This document shows positions 10,918-23,200 of a stretch of 64,000 nucleotides of DNA, one piece after another. The notes beneath the pieces are model-generated. The model saw nothing but the letters and a program-made list of their open reading frames with translations. It was not told the DNA's origin and ran no database searches. The position numbers were made by a program, and so were the translations under genes. Source of the stretch: Phaeosaccion multiseriatum (Eukaryota; Ochrophyta, other classes); contig OZ218961.1 of NCBI GenBank assembly GCA_965112735.1, positions 806,001 to 870,000 of the forward strand, written 5' to 3'. Positions within the stretch are counted from its first letter, which is position 1; each line of letters opens with the position of its first letter.

Positions 10918-13900
10918 GGAGGACGAGCACCAGCCACTCTCCCCCGGCTACCTCACGCGGCACAGCAGCAGCAGGGTCAGGTGCGTCGAAAGCGGCAGGA
11001 GGCGCTTCATCCCGACCCACGAGTGCTGCCTCGAAGGCCGGGCAGCAGCAGCAGCACCAGGGTGGCAGCAGTGGCACCGGTCGAGGTAGAAGCCACCATA
11101 GCGGTCACGGCAGTCACGCGAATCATGGCCATGGGCATGGACATAAGTCAACGGATGAGAAGGTTCGGCAGTTCAACAAGCGCTTCTATGAGGATTTTCG
11201 CAAGGCCAACCAAGTCCCCGGGGGGACAGCTAGAAGTGGGGTGCCCGGAGAGGGCCCCCAAGCAGGAGCAGCAGGAGCGAGGGCAGGGGCCACCCCCTTT
11301 AATAAGGGCGCGGGTGCTGCTCAGAAGGTGTGTATGCATGTCAGAAGGATATTTGTGCGTATGTGTGTGTGTGTGTGCGGGTGCGTGCGTGTGTGTGCAT
11401 GTGTGCACACGTGTGTTTGCATCCGTGTGTTTTTTCAGTATCACTCTCTCACTCCCTCTCCCTCCCTCCTTCACTCACTCACTCACACTTACAAATCCCA
11501 AACAAAACAACACATCTCAACACTACTCTCACAGGTACCGCCCCGCCCCAAAGTGCGAAGTACCAACCGCACCGAGGCCACTGTGACTCTCGAGTGGAGC
11601 TGCGGTGCCCTGCCCCTCACCACTGCCTACGAACTCCAGTGGAGGAAGCGCGGTCGCACCGCCAGCGATTGGACCACCTCCCCAACTCTCATTGTTGGCT
11701 CCTCCTGTCGAAAGAAAAACCTCGAAGCCTGCACTTGTTTCGAGTTTAGGGTACGAGCTGCCAGCGCGTGGGGGTGGTCTCAATATAGTGAGCCAGTGAT
11801 GGTGGTTACGCTACCCGCGGCGGAGCAGGGGGCGAATGTGAATTCGAGTCGGAGAGGCAGCGTCAATGTCAGCAGCTATCAGACCGAGGGCATTGGTGGG
11901 GCTGCGGCGGGAGGAGGTACGTGTGGGGAGCAGGGGTGCGACGTATCGAAGCAAAGGAGGGGGGGAGGAGGGGAAGAGAGAGGGGAAGGGAGAGAGGGGA
12001 AGGGAGAGGGGGGAGGGTTGGTTGGTTTGAGTGATTGATTGATTGATTGATTGTTGTTGGCCATGCCCTCTGTTGCTGATGCGCTGCCCAGCTGCCTTGC
12101 ATCCACCTCACCTCACCTCACCTCACCTCACCTCACCTCACGTGACGTCACCCCCGTCATCTTCTGGTGTCATCTCCTAAAGTATCCCGTCATACCTACC
12201 GTGTTGTTGCGGTTCTCATGTCTCTCTCCATGCACTATCTCCTTCCGTCTGTCGGCTTACTTGCAAATGTCATGCCTACTTCCTTTGCTTTACCATGTTG
12301 ACGCATGCGATGCTTTGACCACTTCCACAGAGCCCCGGAGAGGCCGAGAGGGTAGGCGGGGCTCGCAATCCGCTTCCGCTCGAGGCACACCGGGCAGCCC
12401 AGGTAGGTTATCCTCACCACCACAGATACACCCACAGAGCCAAAGCGGAGACGCAGATGAAACGTAACGGCCGTCGAAACCAACTAACTCCTCCTCCTCC
12501 TCCTCCTCCTCCTCCTCCTCCTCCTCCTCCTCCTCCTCCTCCTCCTCCTCCTCCTCCTCCTCCTCCTCCTCCTCCTCCTCCTCCTCCTCCTCCTCCTCCT
12601 CCTCCTCCTCCTCCTCCTCCTCCTCCTCCTCCTCCGCGCACACACACACACATGTACGTACCGCACGCACACGCACACACACGCACGCCCGCCCTCACAC
12701 ACACGCACATACACACATGCACACACAAACACCATACAGACAACAAAGACAACAAAGGAGGAGCTTCCACGGAAGGGGAGGCCGAGCGAGAGCAGCGGGA
12801 CGCCGAGCGAGCGGCCCGAGAGGCAGCGGCACATGTCAAAAAGACCAACTCTTGGTACTGGAGGAGAATGAGCCACGCGGCTGCCCAGGGCGACCGACCC
12901 GGCAAGGGAGGAGCAGCAGGAGGAGGAGGTGGAAGGCGAGGATCTACTTCAGGGGATGGCAGTGGAAAGCCAGTGCGGAGAAACACCGTCGCTGCACAGA
13001 AGCACGAGGCAAAGGACGCGTGGACTTGCAAGGTGGGTAAGGTTAATCACGCAGGGGATGTGCTGTAACGGTTGTAACGGTTGGTTGGGGGCCACTGGGA
13101 CACGAGGTAGGTACAGCCCACTCCCCATCTGCTGATTGTACCACCAACCGGGCTGGGTTGCGTGAGTGCTGGCTCTACGTCTCATCGGTTTCTTTAGTTT
13201 GGGGGAGCTACTGCTCTTCTGTTCCGCCGCTCACCTGTCTCCCTCCCTCCCTCCCTCCCTCCCTCCCTCCTTCCGTCCCTCTCTCCCTCCCTCTCTCCCT
13301 CCCTCCCTCCCTCCCTCTCTCCCTCCCTCCCCCCCTCCCTCTCTCCCTCCCTCCCTCCCTCCCTCCCTCCCTCCCTCCCTCCCTCCCTCCCTCCCTCCCT
13401 CCCTCCCTCCCTCCCTCCCTCCCTCCCTCCCTCCCTCCCTCCCTCCCTCCCTCCCTCCCTCCCTCCCTCCCTCCCTCCCCTGCATCCCTTCCCAGGTGTG
13501 CAAGCGAATGAACGAGGGCGGCACTACGAGCTGTTGGGTGTGTTACACAGCCCATGACTACGAAGCCACGAACCTCGAGAAGATCAATCTCGCCTCCGAC
13601 AAAGCCGCCCAAGATGCAGCAGCAGCAGCGGCGGCAGCAGCAGCAGCCGCCGCCCCCGCAGCAGGTGGTGATACAGGAGCAGCAGGGGGAGATGCCGCCG
13701 CCACAGCTACCGCAACGGCAGCGGCAGCAGCAGCGGCAGCAGCAGCAGCAGGAGGAGGAGGAGGAGAAGGCACAGGGGCGGGGGGAGGTAGAGCAGGGGG
13801 GCGGAGAGCCAGTAATGCTTACAGAGCATCCGTGTCTCGACAGTTCCCGGAGATTTTCAAGGACAAGGCAAAGGCTGCGAGGAGAGGGTCAACGAATGCC

Positions 13901-15673
13901 GCCGCCGCCGCTGCAGCAGCAGCCGCCGCAGCAGTTCGTGATACAGCAGCAGCAGCAGCAGCAGCAGGAGGAGGAGGAGGAGGAGGAGGAGCAGCCGGAG
14001 GAGGAGCAGCAGGAGGAGGAGCAGCAGGAGGAGGAGGTGGAGGAGGAGATGATGATGGAATCCGAGTGTCAACAAAGGTCCCCTCGATTCGAATCTACGG
14101 GGTGCCCGACGGTACACCAGGAGGAGGAGGAGGAGGAGGAGGAGGAGGAGGAGGAGGAGGAGGAGGAGGAGGAGGAGAAGGAGGAGGGTGCAGCGCGAGA
14201 CAGCCACACACAGTGTATGACGATGGTATTCGAGTCAGTAGCGAGACAGCAGTTGGTGGTGACACCACTGACACATCAGCAGGAGGAGGAGGGGACAAAG
14301 GCAAGGTGTGGGAGTTTACAGAGGACGATGTTGATGTACTGTCCGACGGCGGGAGCGACTCCGACGACGACCGACCCGACGATTGGTCATACGCCAGCGA
14401 GGCGCCACCAAAAGCAAGACGCGGTAGTCTGGCAGGAGAAGGAGGAGGCAGTGGGAAAGTCAAGAAGGGGAGGCGAGGGTCGCGTGCATCAATTACTCCC
14501 AACGACGACAGTGATGATGATGATGATGGTGATGATGACGACAGTGCGAGCATCGCGAGTGCTCCCGAGGTTGGCAGCAGCAAAAAGGCATCGGTCGTGC
14601 CCAAGACCCGTCTCAACGAGAGCGTAACAAAGCTGCACAATGTCAGAGCGGAGCCCCTCTTGGTAGGCGCACCCGTGGTGGGCTACCTGGTCGCAGGTAA
14701 GGCCATTGACTTACTAGGAGAGGTGGGGGATTGGTACAAGGTGAGGTGGCATAAGAGTGCCAGGCCCGAAGCAGCAGCAGCAGCAGCAGCAGCAGGAGGA
14801 GGAGGAGGAGGAGGAGGAGGAGGAGGAGGAGGAGGAGGAGGAGGAGGAGGAGGAGGAGGAGGAGGAGGAGGAGGAGGAGGAGGAGGAGGAGGAGGAGGAG
14901 GAGGAGGAGGAGGAGGAGGAGGAGGAGGAGGAGGAGGAGGTGATGGTGAAGCTACTGCTGCGGCGGCTGTGGCGGTGGAAGCAGGGACCGGGTGGTGTTT
15001 GGCGCGAGATGAGAAGCACACCTATGTCATCAAAGAAGATGCGGCAAAGTCAACGTCTACCTCCGGGCGGCGGCGGAGGTCCAGCAAGGGAGCTAAGGGA
15101 GGAGGGGGCAAGACAGGCAGGGGGTCGCAATTACATACCTGCGGTGGAGGTCCAAGTAAGAAGGATACGGCCAAGAAGGGGAAGAAGGGGCAGAAGGAGG
15201 GTGAGGAAGGTGAGGGAGAGGAGGAGGAGGGCAGCGACCCTCTACGTATCTTCGAAGACTCGAGCGACAATGATGATGGAGAGGCAGAGGACGAGTGCTG
15301 GTACGAGCTTCACGACGAGGATGGGTCTACATACTACTTCCACTCCGCCAGTGGGATAAGTCAGTGGGAGCCGCCGGAGTGGGTGGAGGAGGTGGATCCT
15401 GAGAGCGGGGCACTGTACTATGTCAACAGCCACACCCACGACCCGCAGTGGGAGAAGCCGGATGGCTTTGTGCCAATTGTGAGAGACAACCCGTACTACA
15501 CCACGCCCCAGGCGGAGTTTATGAAGACGATGCTCAGTCCGAAGCGATCCCACTGCGCCAAGAGCTTCCGCCAAGCGATGGAGGAGATGGAGAGAGAGGA
15601 GGAGGAGAGTCGACAGAAAGCTGCGACGGCGGGGGCGGCAGCAGAGGCGGCCTCGGCCAGCGCTGGAGCGTAA
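10086..15673 (+). CDS. J-domain / FN3 / RanBP2 zinc finger / SH3-like / WW-WW protein
   Basis: Seven exons: 10086-10217, 10345-10395, 10581-11327, 11535-11916, 12331-12402, 12740-13032, 13496-15673. All phases close, giving 1,284 aa. Visible modules in order: a DnaJ domain at about residues 80-145 with the Hsp70-stimulating HPD (KYHPDKN); a Gln run; a fibronectin-III-like domain at about 311-405 (WSCGALPLTTAYELQWRK); a RanBP2-type zinc finger at about 556-577 (W-T-C-x2-C then C-W-V-C) created by splicing exons 6 and 7; acidic and Ser-rich linkers; an SH3-like fold at about 930-1065 interrupted by roughly 50 Gly; and two WW domains at about 1160-1222, each with the paired Trp and terminal Pro. 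It is probably a cochaperone scaffold that binds proline-rich partners; that role is inferred. Exon 2 is the least certain exon, because its donor is weak. Confidence 0.8.
12488..12635. repeat. (CTC)n array upstream of a 3' splice site
   Basis: About 150 bp of perfect CTC repeat followed by a CA-rich stretch, all in the intron that ends at 12739. It forms an oversized pyrimidine tract in the sense direction. Confidence 0.95.
13237..13480. repeat. (CCCT)n array upstream of a 3' splice site
   Basis: About 245 bp of CCCT repeat ending 15 bp before the CAG at 13493-13495 that starts the last exon of the J-domain/WW gene. Confidence 0.95.
14790..14940. repeat. In-frame (GGA)n array, poly-Gly
   Basis: About 150 bp of GGA inside the last exon of the J-domain/WW gene, read as roughly 50 Gly. 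It interrupts the SH3-like region between WYKVRWHKSARP and GTGWCLARDE. Confidence 0.9.
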
Positions 15674-15828
15674 TGTTAGTGCCAACTTCAGTTCATTGAG
15701 TTTATTGACCTCGATTAATACTACACACACAAGCCCTGTTGTTCGAAGTACTGTGCTTGCTCCTCCTTTGTACTGGTCTCTGGACCCACACGCATTCACT
15801 CTCGTCCCAGTCACATCTAATCCAGCTC

Positions 15829-15874
<46 letters not shown>

Positions 15875-16688
15875 GGGAGGCAAGCCAAGCCACTCCAGCA
15901 GCTGCCCCGAAGCGCCCCACTCCCTCCGACGGGACCAGCGCAGGTCCAGCCACCCGACGGGCATTTGTTGTGAAGATCAGACATCAGATTGGGTATCGCC
16001 AGACCCCCCAATCGTCATCACATCCCAACCAGCATTTCCCCCGCTAAAGTCTTTCACACGCGTTTCTCCCCCGCCTCGCCGACGATTCGCACTCCACCGG
16101 GGGTAAAGATTAGGCGGGCCTGTGCCGGTCGTTCATCGCTGCATGCACAAGACAGCACGCCAACTCATCCCAGTGGCAGCCAGACTACGTGGTGGAGGGG
16201 CTCGCACATGCACTACATGCACTACATGCGTTACATACGTTTCATGCGTTACGTCATCAATCCCCGAAACTCCCTGGACTGACTGTGATGAGCTGGTATA
16301 GCTATGCCCCGTAGCCGAGAGTACACGCTCTTCTGAGGGCCACTCACCACGTTCTTCAGAAGACTCGTCTCAGTCGGCCGGATTAGTGGTATATCAAAGC
16401 AGTAGCTCCGCCACTCTCTGTATACCGCCGATATTAAGAGACTCCAATTGGAATACCTCCCCTCCCTCTTCCGTCGCCACCTCCACAGCTGCTACCGCTC
16501 CTCCTCCATTTCACCATCTTCCTCCTCGGCGACGCCCCTTCGCTCATCGGCAAGCAGCGTCGTCCACGAAGGGAGAGCGAGGGCGTATTTAATAGGAGGC
16601 ACCTAAGAAACTGAAAGTGCGTGTGTGTGCGCGTGAAGGGAGAGAAAAAGAGACAAGCAGGTGCACGTGTTGTACTACTCAAACACAG
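15674..16688. other. Intergenic region carrying one copy of an inverted dispersed repeat
   Basis: I find no gene here. A (CT)n tract lies at 15833-15871. Blocks at about 15860-15960, 16113-16170 and 16432-16590 match, in reverse complement and in the same order, a compact stretch at about 30440-30775. In this copy the blocks are separated by extra DNA of roughly 150 and 265 bp. Confidence 0.7.
15860..16590 (+). repeat. Dispersed repeat copy A (interrupted)
   Basis: Shares blocks such as GCAAGCCAAGCCACTCCAGC, GACGGGACCAGCGCAGGTCC, ACAGCACGCCAACTC and CTCATCGGCAAGCAGC with the reverse complement of 30440-30775. The order of blocks is conserved and the spacing is not, so the two copies come from one ancestor and this one gained, or the other lost, the intervening DNA. 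I see no transposase, terminal repeats or target-site duplications. Confidence 0.75.
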
Positions 16689-19055
16689 ATGGCGTTCCAA
16701 TCATCTATCTTTACAGTGATGTCGTTGAGGAGAGTGGCGAGAACCTGCTACTCCTCCTGCATCGGTAGGAGAACAGGACTTGGAGCAGAACGGCGCGCCG
16801 ACTCCACTCTCCACCAGCAGAAGCCGCTGCAGCAGCAATGGTCCAGCTTCTCCACTAAAGGGGGTGACAAGTCGAGGCAGAGGCGGATCCTGAAGGAGAT
16901 CCAAGCTCTGGGCAGGAGCAAGGATTGGAAGAGGGTTGCACCTACTCTGGAGAGCGCACGGCGCGAGGGCCTGACGCCCAATCTGTTTTGTATGAATGCT
17001 GCTATTTCCGCACTTGGGAAGTGCGGGCGGTGGAAGGGCGCACTGGCCCTTCTGGCAGAGATGAAGAAGGGAGGAATCGCACCTGACGAAATCAGCTACA
17101 ACGCCACCATCAACGCATGCGCCAAGGCCAAGCAACAGCTGGAGGCATTGAGGTTGTTGAGGGAGATGAAGGCAGGAGGAGTCGCCCCTGACGTAGTCAG
17201 TTACAACAGCACCATTGATTCATGCGCCAAGGCCAACCAACACGTGGAGGCATTGAGGCTATTGCGGGAGATGAAGGCAGAAGGAATCCATCCCAATGTA
17301 ATGAGCTACAACGCCACGATTAATGCATGCGCCAAGGCCAAGCAACACGTGGAGGCACTGAGGTTGTTGAGGGAGATGAAGACAGAAGGATTCCGTCCCA
17401 ATGTAAGGAGCTACACGACCACCATTGACGCATGCGCCAAGGCCAAGCAACACGTGGAGGCATTGAGGCTATTGAGGGAGATGAAGAAGGAAGGAATCCA
17501 TCCCGATGTACGATCCTACAACGCCACCATTGACGCATGCTCCAAGGCCAACGAACACGTGGAGGCATTGAGGCTACTGAGGGAGATGAAGAAGGAAGGA
17601 ATCCATCCCGATGTACGATCCTACACCAGCACCATTGACGCATGCGCCAAGGCCAACAAACACGTGGAGGCATTGAGGCTATTGAGGGAGATGAAGGAGG
17701 AAGGAATCCATCCCAATGTAAGGAGCTACAACGCCACCATCAGCGCATGCGCCAAGGCCAAGCAACACTTGGAGGCATTAAGGTTGTTGAGGGAGATGAA
17801 GAAGGGAGGAATCGCACCTGACGTAATCAGCTACAACGCCACCATCAACGCATGCGCCAAGGCCAAGCAACAGGTGGAGGCATTGAGGCTATTGAGGGAG
17901 ATGAAGGCAGAAGGAATCCATCCCAATGTAAGGAGCTACACGACCACCATTGACGCATGCGCCAAGGCCGACCAACACTTGGAGGCATTGAGGTTGTTGA
18001 GGGAGATGAAGGAGGAAGGAATCGCTCCTGACGTAATCAGCTACAACTCCGCCATTGACGCATGCACCAAGGCCAAGCAACACGTGGAGGCACTGGGGTT
18101 ATTGAGGGAGATGAAGTCACAAGGAGTCACTCCTGATGTAATCAGCTACAACGCGACCATTGACGCATGCGCCAAGGCCGACCAACACGTGGAGGCATTG
18201 AGGCTATTGAGGGAGATGAAGGAGGAAGGAATCCATCCCAATGTAAGGAGCTACAACGCCACCATCAGCGCATGCGCCAAGGCCAAGCAACATGTGGAGG
18301 CATTGAGGCTGTTCAATGAGATGAAGGAGGAAGGAATCGCTCCTGACGTAATCAGCTACAACACCACCATTGACGCATGCGCCAAGGCCAAGCATCATGT
18401 GGAGGCACTGGGGCTATTGCAGGAGATGAAGGCAGAAGGAATCCATCCCGATGTATGGAGCTACACGACCACCATTGACGCATGCGCCAAGGCCAAGCAA
18501 CACTTGGAGGCATTAAGGTTGTTGAGGGAGATGAAGGAGGAAGGAATTGCTCCTGACGTAATCAGCTACAACTCCGCCATTGACGCATGCGCCAAGGCCA
18601 AGCAACACGTGGAGGCACTGGGGTTATTGAGGGGGATGAAGTCACAAGGAGTCACTCCTGACGTAATCAGCTACAACGCGACCATTGACGCGTGCGCCAA
18701 GGCCGACCAACACGTGGAGGCACTGAGGTTGTTGACGGAGATGAAGGAGGAAGGAATCGCTCCTAACGAAAGTACCTACAACGCCACCATTGGTGCCTTG
18801 GAGGAGGGTGGACAAGAGGACGCTGCTGACGAGCTGTACGTAGAGGCCGTGTCGGCAGGGATTTATCCACACTGGTCGGAGCCTGGGAGGTACGGGGGCT
18901 TGCGCGCTTGCACCAGGGTGGGAACAAGCAAGGCAGCGCTTCGGTGCGTGCCCTCAGAGGTGAAGGCGGGGGCTGGGATCGAAGTTGTCACAGGGCTAGG
19001 TCGAGGCAGTGAGGACGGCATCAGCGTTCTCAAGCCCGTGGTGTTGAGTGAGTGA
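16689..19055 (+). CDS. P-type pentatricopeptide repeat protein, organelle-targeted
   Basis: Single exon of 788 aa from the ATG at 16689; upstream in-frame GTG codons are not needed. The N-terminus is rich in Arg, Ser and Thr with no acidic residues (MSLRRVARTCYSSCIGRR), as expected for a mitochondrial or plastid presequence. About residues 97-725 hold 18 consecutive 35-residue PPR motifs of P type with consensus xxSYNATIDACAKAKQHVEA. No E, DYW or SMR domain follows, only a short tail. P-type PPR proteins bind organellar RNA one base per repeat, to stabilise, cleave or help translate it. Repeats differ mainly at the base-specifying positions 5 (Asn or Thr) and 35 (Asp or Asn), while the scaffold is nearly identical at DNA level, so the array expanded recently. 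The last repeat (ESTYNATIGALEEGG) is degenerate. Confidence 0.92.
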   Translation: MAFQSSIFTVMSLRRVARTCYSSCIGRRTGLGAERRADSTLHQQKPLQQQWSSFSTKGGDKSRQRRILKEIQALGRSKDWKRVAPTLESARREGLTPNLFCMNAAISALGKCGRWKGALALLAEMKKGGIAPDEISYNATINACAKAKQQLEALRLLREMKAGGVAPDVVSYNSTIDSCAKANQHVEALRLLREMKAEGIHPNVMSYNATINACAKAKQHVEALRLLREMKTEGFRPNVRSYTTTIDACAKAKQHVEALRLLREMKKEGIHPDVRSYNATIDACSKANEHVEALRLLREMKKEGIHPDVRSYTSTIDACAKANKHVEALRLLREMKEEGIHPNVRSYNATISACAKAKQHLEALRLLREMKKGGIAPDVISYNATINACAKAKQQVEALRLLREMKAEGIHPNVRSYTTTIDACAKADQHLEALRLLREMKEEGIAPDVISYNSAIDACTKAKQHVEALGLLREMKSQGVTPDVISYNATIDACAKADQHVEALRLLREMKEEGIHPNVRSYNATISACAKAKQHVEALRLFNEMKEEGIAPDVISYNTTIDACAKAKHHVEALGLLQEMKAEGIHPDVWSYTTTIDACAKAKQHLEALRLLREMKEEGIAPDVISYNSAIDACAKAKQHVEALGLLRGMKSQGVTPDVISYNATIDACAKADQHVEALRLLTEMKEEGIAPNESTYNATIGALEEGGQEDAADELYVEAVSAGIYPHWSEPGRYGGLRACTRVGTSKAALRCVPSEVKAGAGIEVVTGLGRGSEDGISVLKPVVLSE
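16975..18840 (+). repeat. 105-bp coding tandem repeat (PPR units)
   Basis: Eighteen 105-bp units encoding 35-residue PPR motifs. Units 10-12 and 15-17 (about 17926-18240 and 18451-18765) are nearly identical to each other, which suggests a duplication of several units at once by unequal exchange. Confidence 0.85.
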
Positions 19056-20209
19056 GTCAGTGAATGAATGAGTGAGGAAGGGAGGAAATGAGGGCGTGTT
19101 TTTTTTTTTATATGAGACTGTAAATAGTAAATAGCCTTATCACACTCGATAAAATAAATTATGTATTTTATTTCAAATATAATATAATATATATATATAT
19201 TTATATAATATATATACATATATATATATACCTCTCTCGTCACGTTCGCCGACGGCATTTCCAGTCGTCACCACGGGAGATTCCTATGAGAGATAGAGCT
19301 AGAGAGAGTGAGAGAGTAGAACTCCTCTACAGAGAGAAGAGTAGAGCTAGGACTCCTCCATAGAGCTGGTACTCCTCTCTCTCACTGTAAGCCTGGGCCT
19401 TGGCTGCCGTGCGTCAGAAACGAGGCCATAAAAAATGGGGTTATAGCAGATTTGCGACACCGCGTACCATACGCTAGTGGTAGCGTTACAAATGGGGCTG
19501 AAAGTCAGAGATAGAGGAGACTCTGATCTACCTCCCACTGCCATCTCACGTGCCATCGACGTAAAATGCGCGAGAGGCAGCGTCCAGACGATATGAAACC
19601 CCATAAATGGTCGAAAAGGCGTAATAATAAATGCGATTTTTACAGCCTTTATCATAAATTTATGAAAAGAGACGTTCTGCCCACAAAAGAAAGGCTTGGC
19701 TTCAGGGGGTAGGGTTTTGACTCCCTCCTGACTTTCTATTCTTGGTCTGAATAATATATGTAGTATATCCTTTTAGCCCCCCTTGATTGTAAAAAAAACA
19801 GCGCAGAATGTGTAAATAAACAAATCAAAAGTAAAAAGAATACGTAACCCTACGTACTATGTTTATTTCTTCCTTCTTGCTTCTCTTCCTCCTTTGCAGT
19901 GTCTTTGCTTTCAGGACTTTCATCTACTCCCAGCTGCTGTCCCGGCTATCGATAAAGTTTGTGGTCTTTCCCCCCAGCAAATTAGCTCAAGCTCCTCTCG
20001 TACACGACAGATATGAAAAACCCAAAGGCTTGAAAAAGGACGCGAGGGGGAGGGGGGGGAGGAAAGGGAGGAGCAGAGAGAAGCAGCAGCCTGTGGTAAT
20101 AAATGAAGCGAACGATGAGGGGTCTCCGGTGATTTGGTCTGCGTTGCAAGGAGTTCGTGCGTGCCGACCGAGGGAGAGATCCCTCGCCGAGGCAGGGCGG
20201 GCGTGAGGG
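19056..20209. other. AT-richer intergenic region
   Basis: A marked drop in GC content compared with the rest of the window, with TA-rich runs at 19150-19240, a GAGAG/CTAG-rich block at 19285-19400 and A-rich stretches at 19790-19840. A short frame at 19859-20206 (115 codons) begins with a hydrophobic signal-like stretch, but it ends three bases before the MIS12-like start codon and has no other support; it may be 5' UTR. No RNA gene is recognised. Confidence 0.4.
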
Positions 20210-23200
20210 ATGGCAGTTGCTTCTCGGAGTCGGCATAAGCAAGAACAAAAGATACAGGAGGACAGTCAGCAGCAGGAGACGCTGGCGGGGGAGAAGGAAG
20301 ATGCCAGGGTCACTGACGCGGCTCCAGCAGGAGCAGCATCAGGAGCGGGAGCAGTATTGGCACCAGCACCGGCACCAGCAGCAGCAGCTGCAGGGGAACT
20401 GGTAGGGGATGCAGAGACGAGGACAGAGCGTGCGCCATTAGTGGAGCCTGCGGAAAAGTACTTGGGGTTCAATCTCCAAGAACTAGTCGACGATGGTAAG
20501 CAAGAGTAAGCAAGACGATGGACTTTTTCGATGCCCTGCTCCCTTCCTCTCTAACCTACCCTCACCACCTATCAACGCCCACGCCCCGGTACGTCATCAC
20601 TAATATCACTATCCTCTTCGTGTCTCTCCCCTTGCGAGACTCCCTGTGTTGTCGAGCTTCACTCTCCAATTGTGTGCTCCTTCCCCCCCTCAGACGCCTC
20701 CCTATTGTCGTCCCCCCCCCCCCGTCTGCGAACCCTCTCCTCTCCCCCACCTTACGATTTCCGTGCGTGCATTCATTCCCACCTCTCCCTTCCTCCCTCT
20801 CCTCCCGCCCACGCCTCCGTCCCTCGACCTCTCACAGAGATGAACTTCATTGAGGACTACACATCTGATGGCATCGTGGCGCTGGAGGAGGCCTTTCAAG
20901 ATGTCATTAAGGTACTTTACATGTATAAGCCGTGTTTTGTGTGTGAGTGTTCCCCCCACTCAGGCACTACACACACCCACCCACCCCCCCACACACACAC
21001 ATTTATGCACACACATTTATGAACACACGCACACAATCACGCAGACACACATATACACACACGTACACTTACATGCACATACACACATGCCTAGGGAGAA
21101 TACATGCAAGCCCCTGCAACACCGAATGAAACAGTCACGCCCTATCCCCCCCGAAGCGTTACAGTTTGGCATTGGCGACTCTTTCCTTTTTTGAGAGTTG
21201 ACACACTACCCCAACTGCCCCCCCCCCCCTACCTGCTTTGTTACAGGAGAAGGAGTTGCGATGGGATGAAGAGTCCAAGAGAAGACTACGGAAGGTGCGT
21301 GCGTTGGTCTGTGGCGCTTGCTCTGTCTCTTCTCTCTCTCTCTCTATAATTATATATATACATATATATATAATGTATATATATATTACATATATAATGT
21401 TTGGATCTGTCCACCCCCTCTCTCTTTTCCATTCTTCTCCTTCCCCTCTCCCGCTCTCCTCTGTCGGCCTCCCTCTCCCTGTACGGTAGAGTTGAGTATG
21501 TTTGTAGTAGCATGAGCGAGCGGGCGAGTGAAGAATGAGTCAATGGCTGAATACACCGTCCAAACATGCTTCTGCTGACCACCCGACAACTCCTCCCATG
21601 CTCTGCATTGTAACTCTGCTGTGAATGTATCTGCTTGACCATGTTGGGCCTCCACGTCCCCCCCTCCCCCGCCCCCCCCCCCCCAACAGACCAGCGACGC
21701 TTTGTCCAATGCCATCACACTGCGCTTCAAACAGGATATGGACGTGTATGAGGCGTATCTCAAAAAGCACCTCTTCGGATTTCCTCCCGATCTGGTGAGT
21801 GAGTGAGTAAATGAGTGAGTGAGTGAGGTGGTGGGTGAGTGAGTGAGTGAGTGAGTGAGTGAGGGGGTGGGGGAGTGGGTGACAGAGGGAGGGAATGAAT
21901 GAGTAAGTGAGTCAGTGAGGAAGTGGGTGAAGTGGGTGAGGGAGTGAGGGAGCGGAGGTCACACACGTCACATGAAAACGACGAGACGACTGTTTGTTCA
22001 TTCCCCCCTCACCTCCCCATGTCGATAGGATTGACCTTGCTCGAGCCCATTAAACTGGAACTGGAACTGAGAACCTGCCCCTCCCCCTCCTTTGCTGCGA
22101 CCCGTCTCTCTCGCTACTATGTCCACCTCTCCTCCACCACATTGATTGTGGCGCAGCTGGAGGCAGCAAAGCGAGGGGAAGGCACAAAATGGGCAGCGGC
22201 GAAGAAAGCGGCGGAGGAGGAGAATGAGACCCGTCGGCGAAACGAAGCAGCACAGGGCTTACTCACTGGCGCCGCGCAGCAGGCCGCTGCTGCCGAGTCA
22301 GAAGCACCCAAGCTGGAGGACCTGACGACCTTGCCGCAGCTGATGCAGCTGCTGAGGGCCTCGAGCAATGAAATTGATCTGGAGGCGAGAGAGGCGGAAT
22401 TGGATGAGGAGCTCAGAGTGGAGAGAGAGAAGCTGCGCAGGGCTACACAGGAGAACAAGTGCGTAGTATTGGGTATTGGGGGTTGGAGGATTGGGTGTTG
22501 GTTGGAGGCACACACACACACATGCATAGGCATACTCGGTGCTACACACACTTTTGCTTCTCACTCACTGGCTCAGTGCCCCCTCCCCCCCCCCGTCCCC
22601 CACACACTGTTGCTCACTCACTTACTCCCTGACAGCTCCCACACACACACATACTCGGTACTACACACACTGTTGCTCACTCACTTACTCACTGAACACT
22701 CTCTCACACACACACTCTCTCCCCGCCCACTCTCTCCTCTCTCCCTCTACCTCTCTCTCTCTCCCTCCCTCTCTCTCTCTCTCACTCCCTCCCTCCCTCC
22801 CTCCCTCCCTCTCTCCCTGTGCCTCTCTTGTCTCACTCCCATCTCTCTCTCTAGGCGTTTGGAGCAAGAAGAGCAGACTTGGGCGAGTAACGCTGCTCAG
22901 ACGAAAGAATGTGCCAAGGGCGTCGCAGAGGTATTGCAGTCGTCAGGCACACTCAGCCGATCTCCAGGCGCGATGAAGGAACTGAAGGCTATGCTAAAGC
23001 TGCTCAGCAGTGTCGAAGAGAGAGCCAAACGCGTGGAGGGGCTAGGGGAGGCTGCCAACAAACTGCTCCCCAGCCTGAGGGGAGGTGGGGAGGAGGAAGA
23101 GGACGATGGAGCGGTGGATGGTGATGAAGAAGGCGTGGGGGGCGGGGTGGGGGGTGTGGCGGGCGGAGGAGGGCGCTTGGGAGGAAGGCCTGGGGGCGGG

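Noticed and set aside
19347-19655. 102-codon minus-strand frame in the AT-rich spacer
   Set aside because: No domain, no plausible composition signal and no neighbouring context. It is probably chance.
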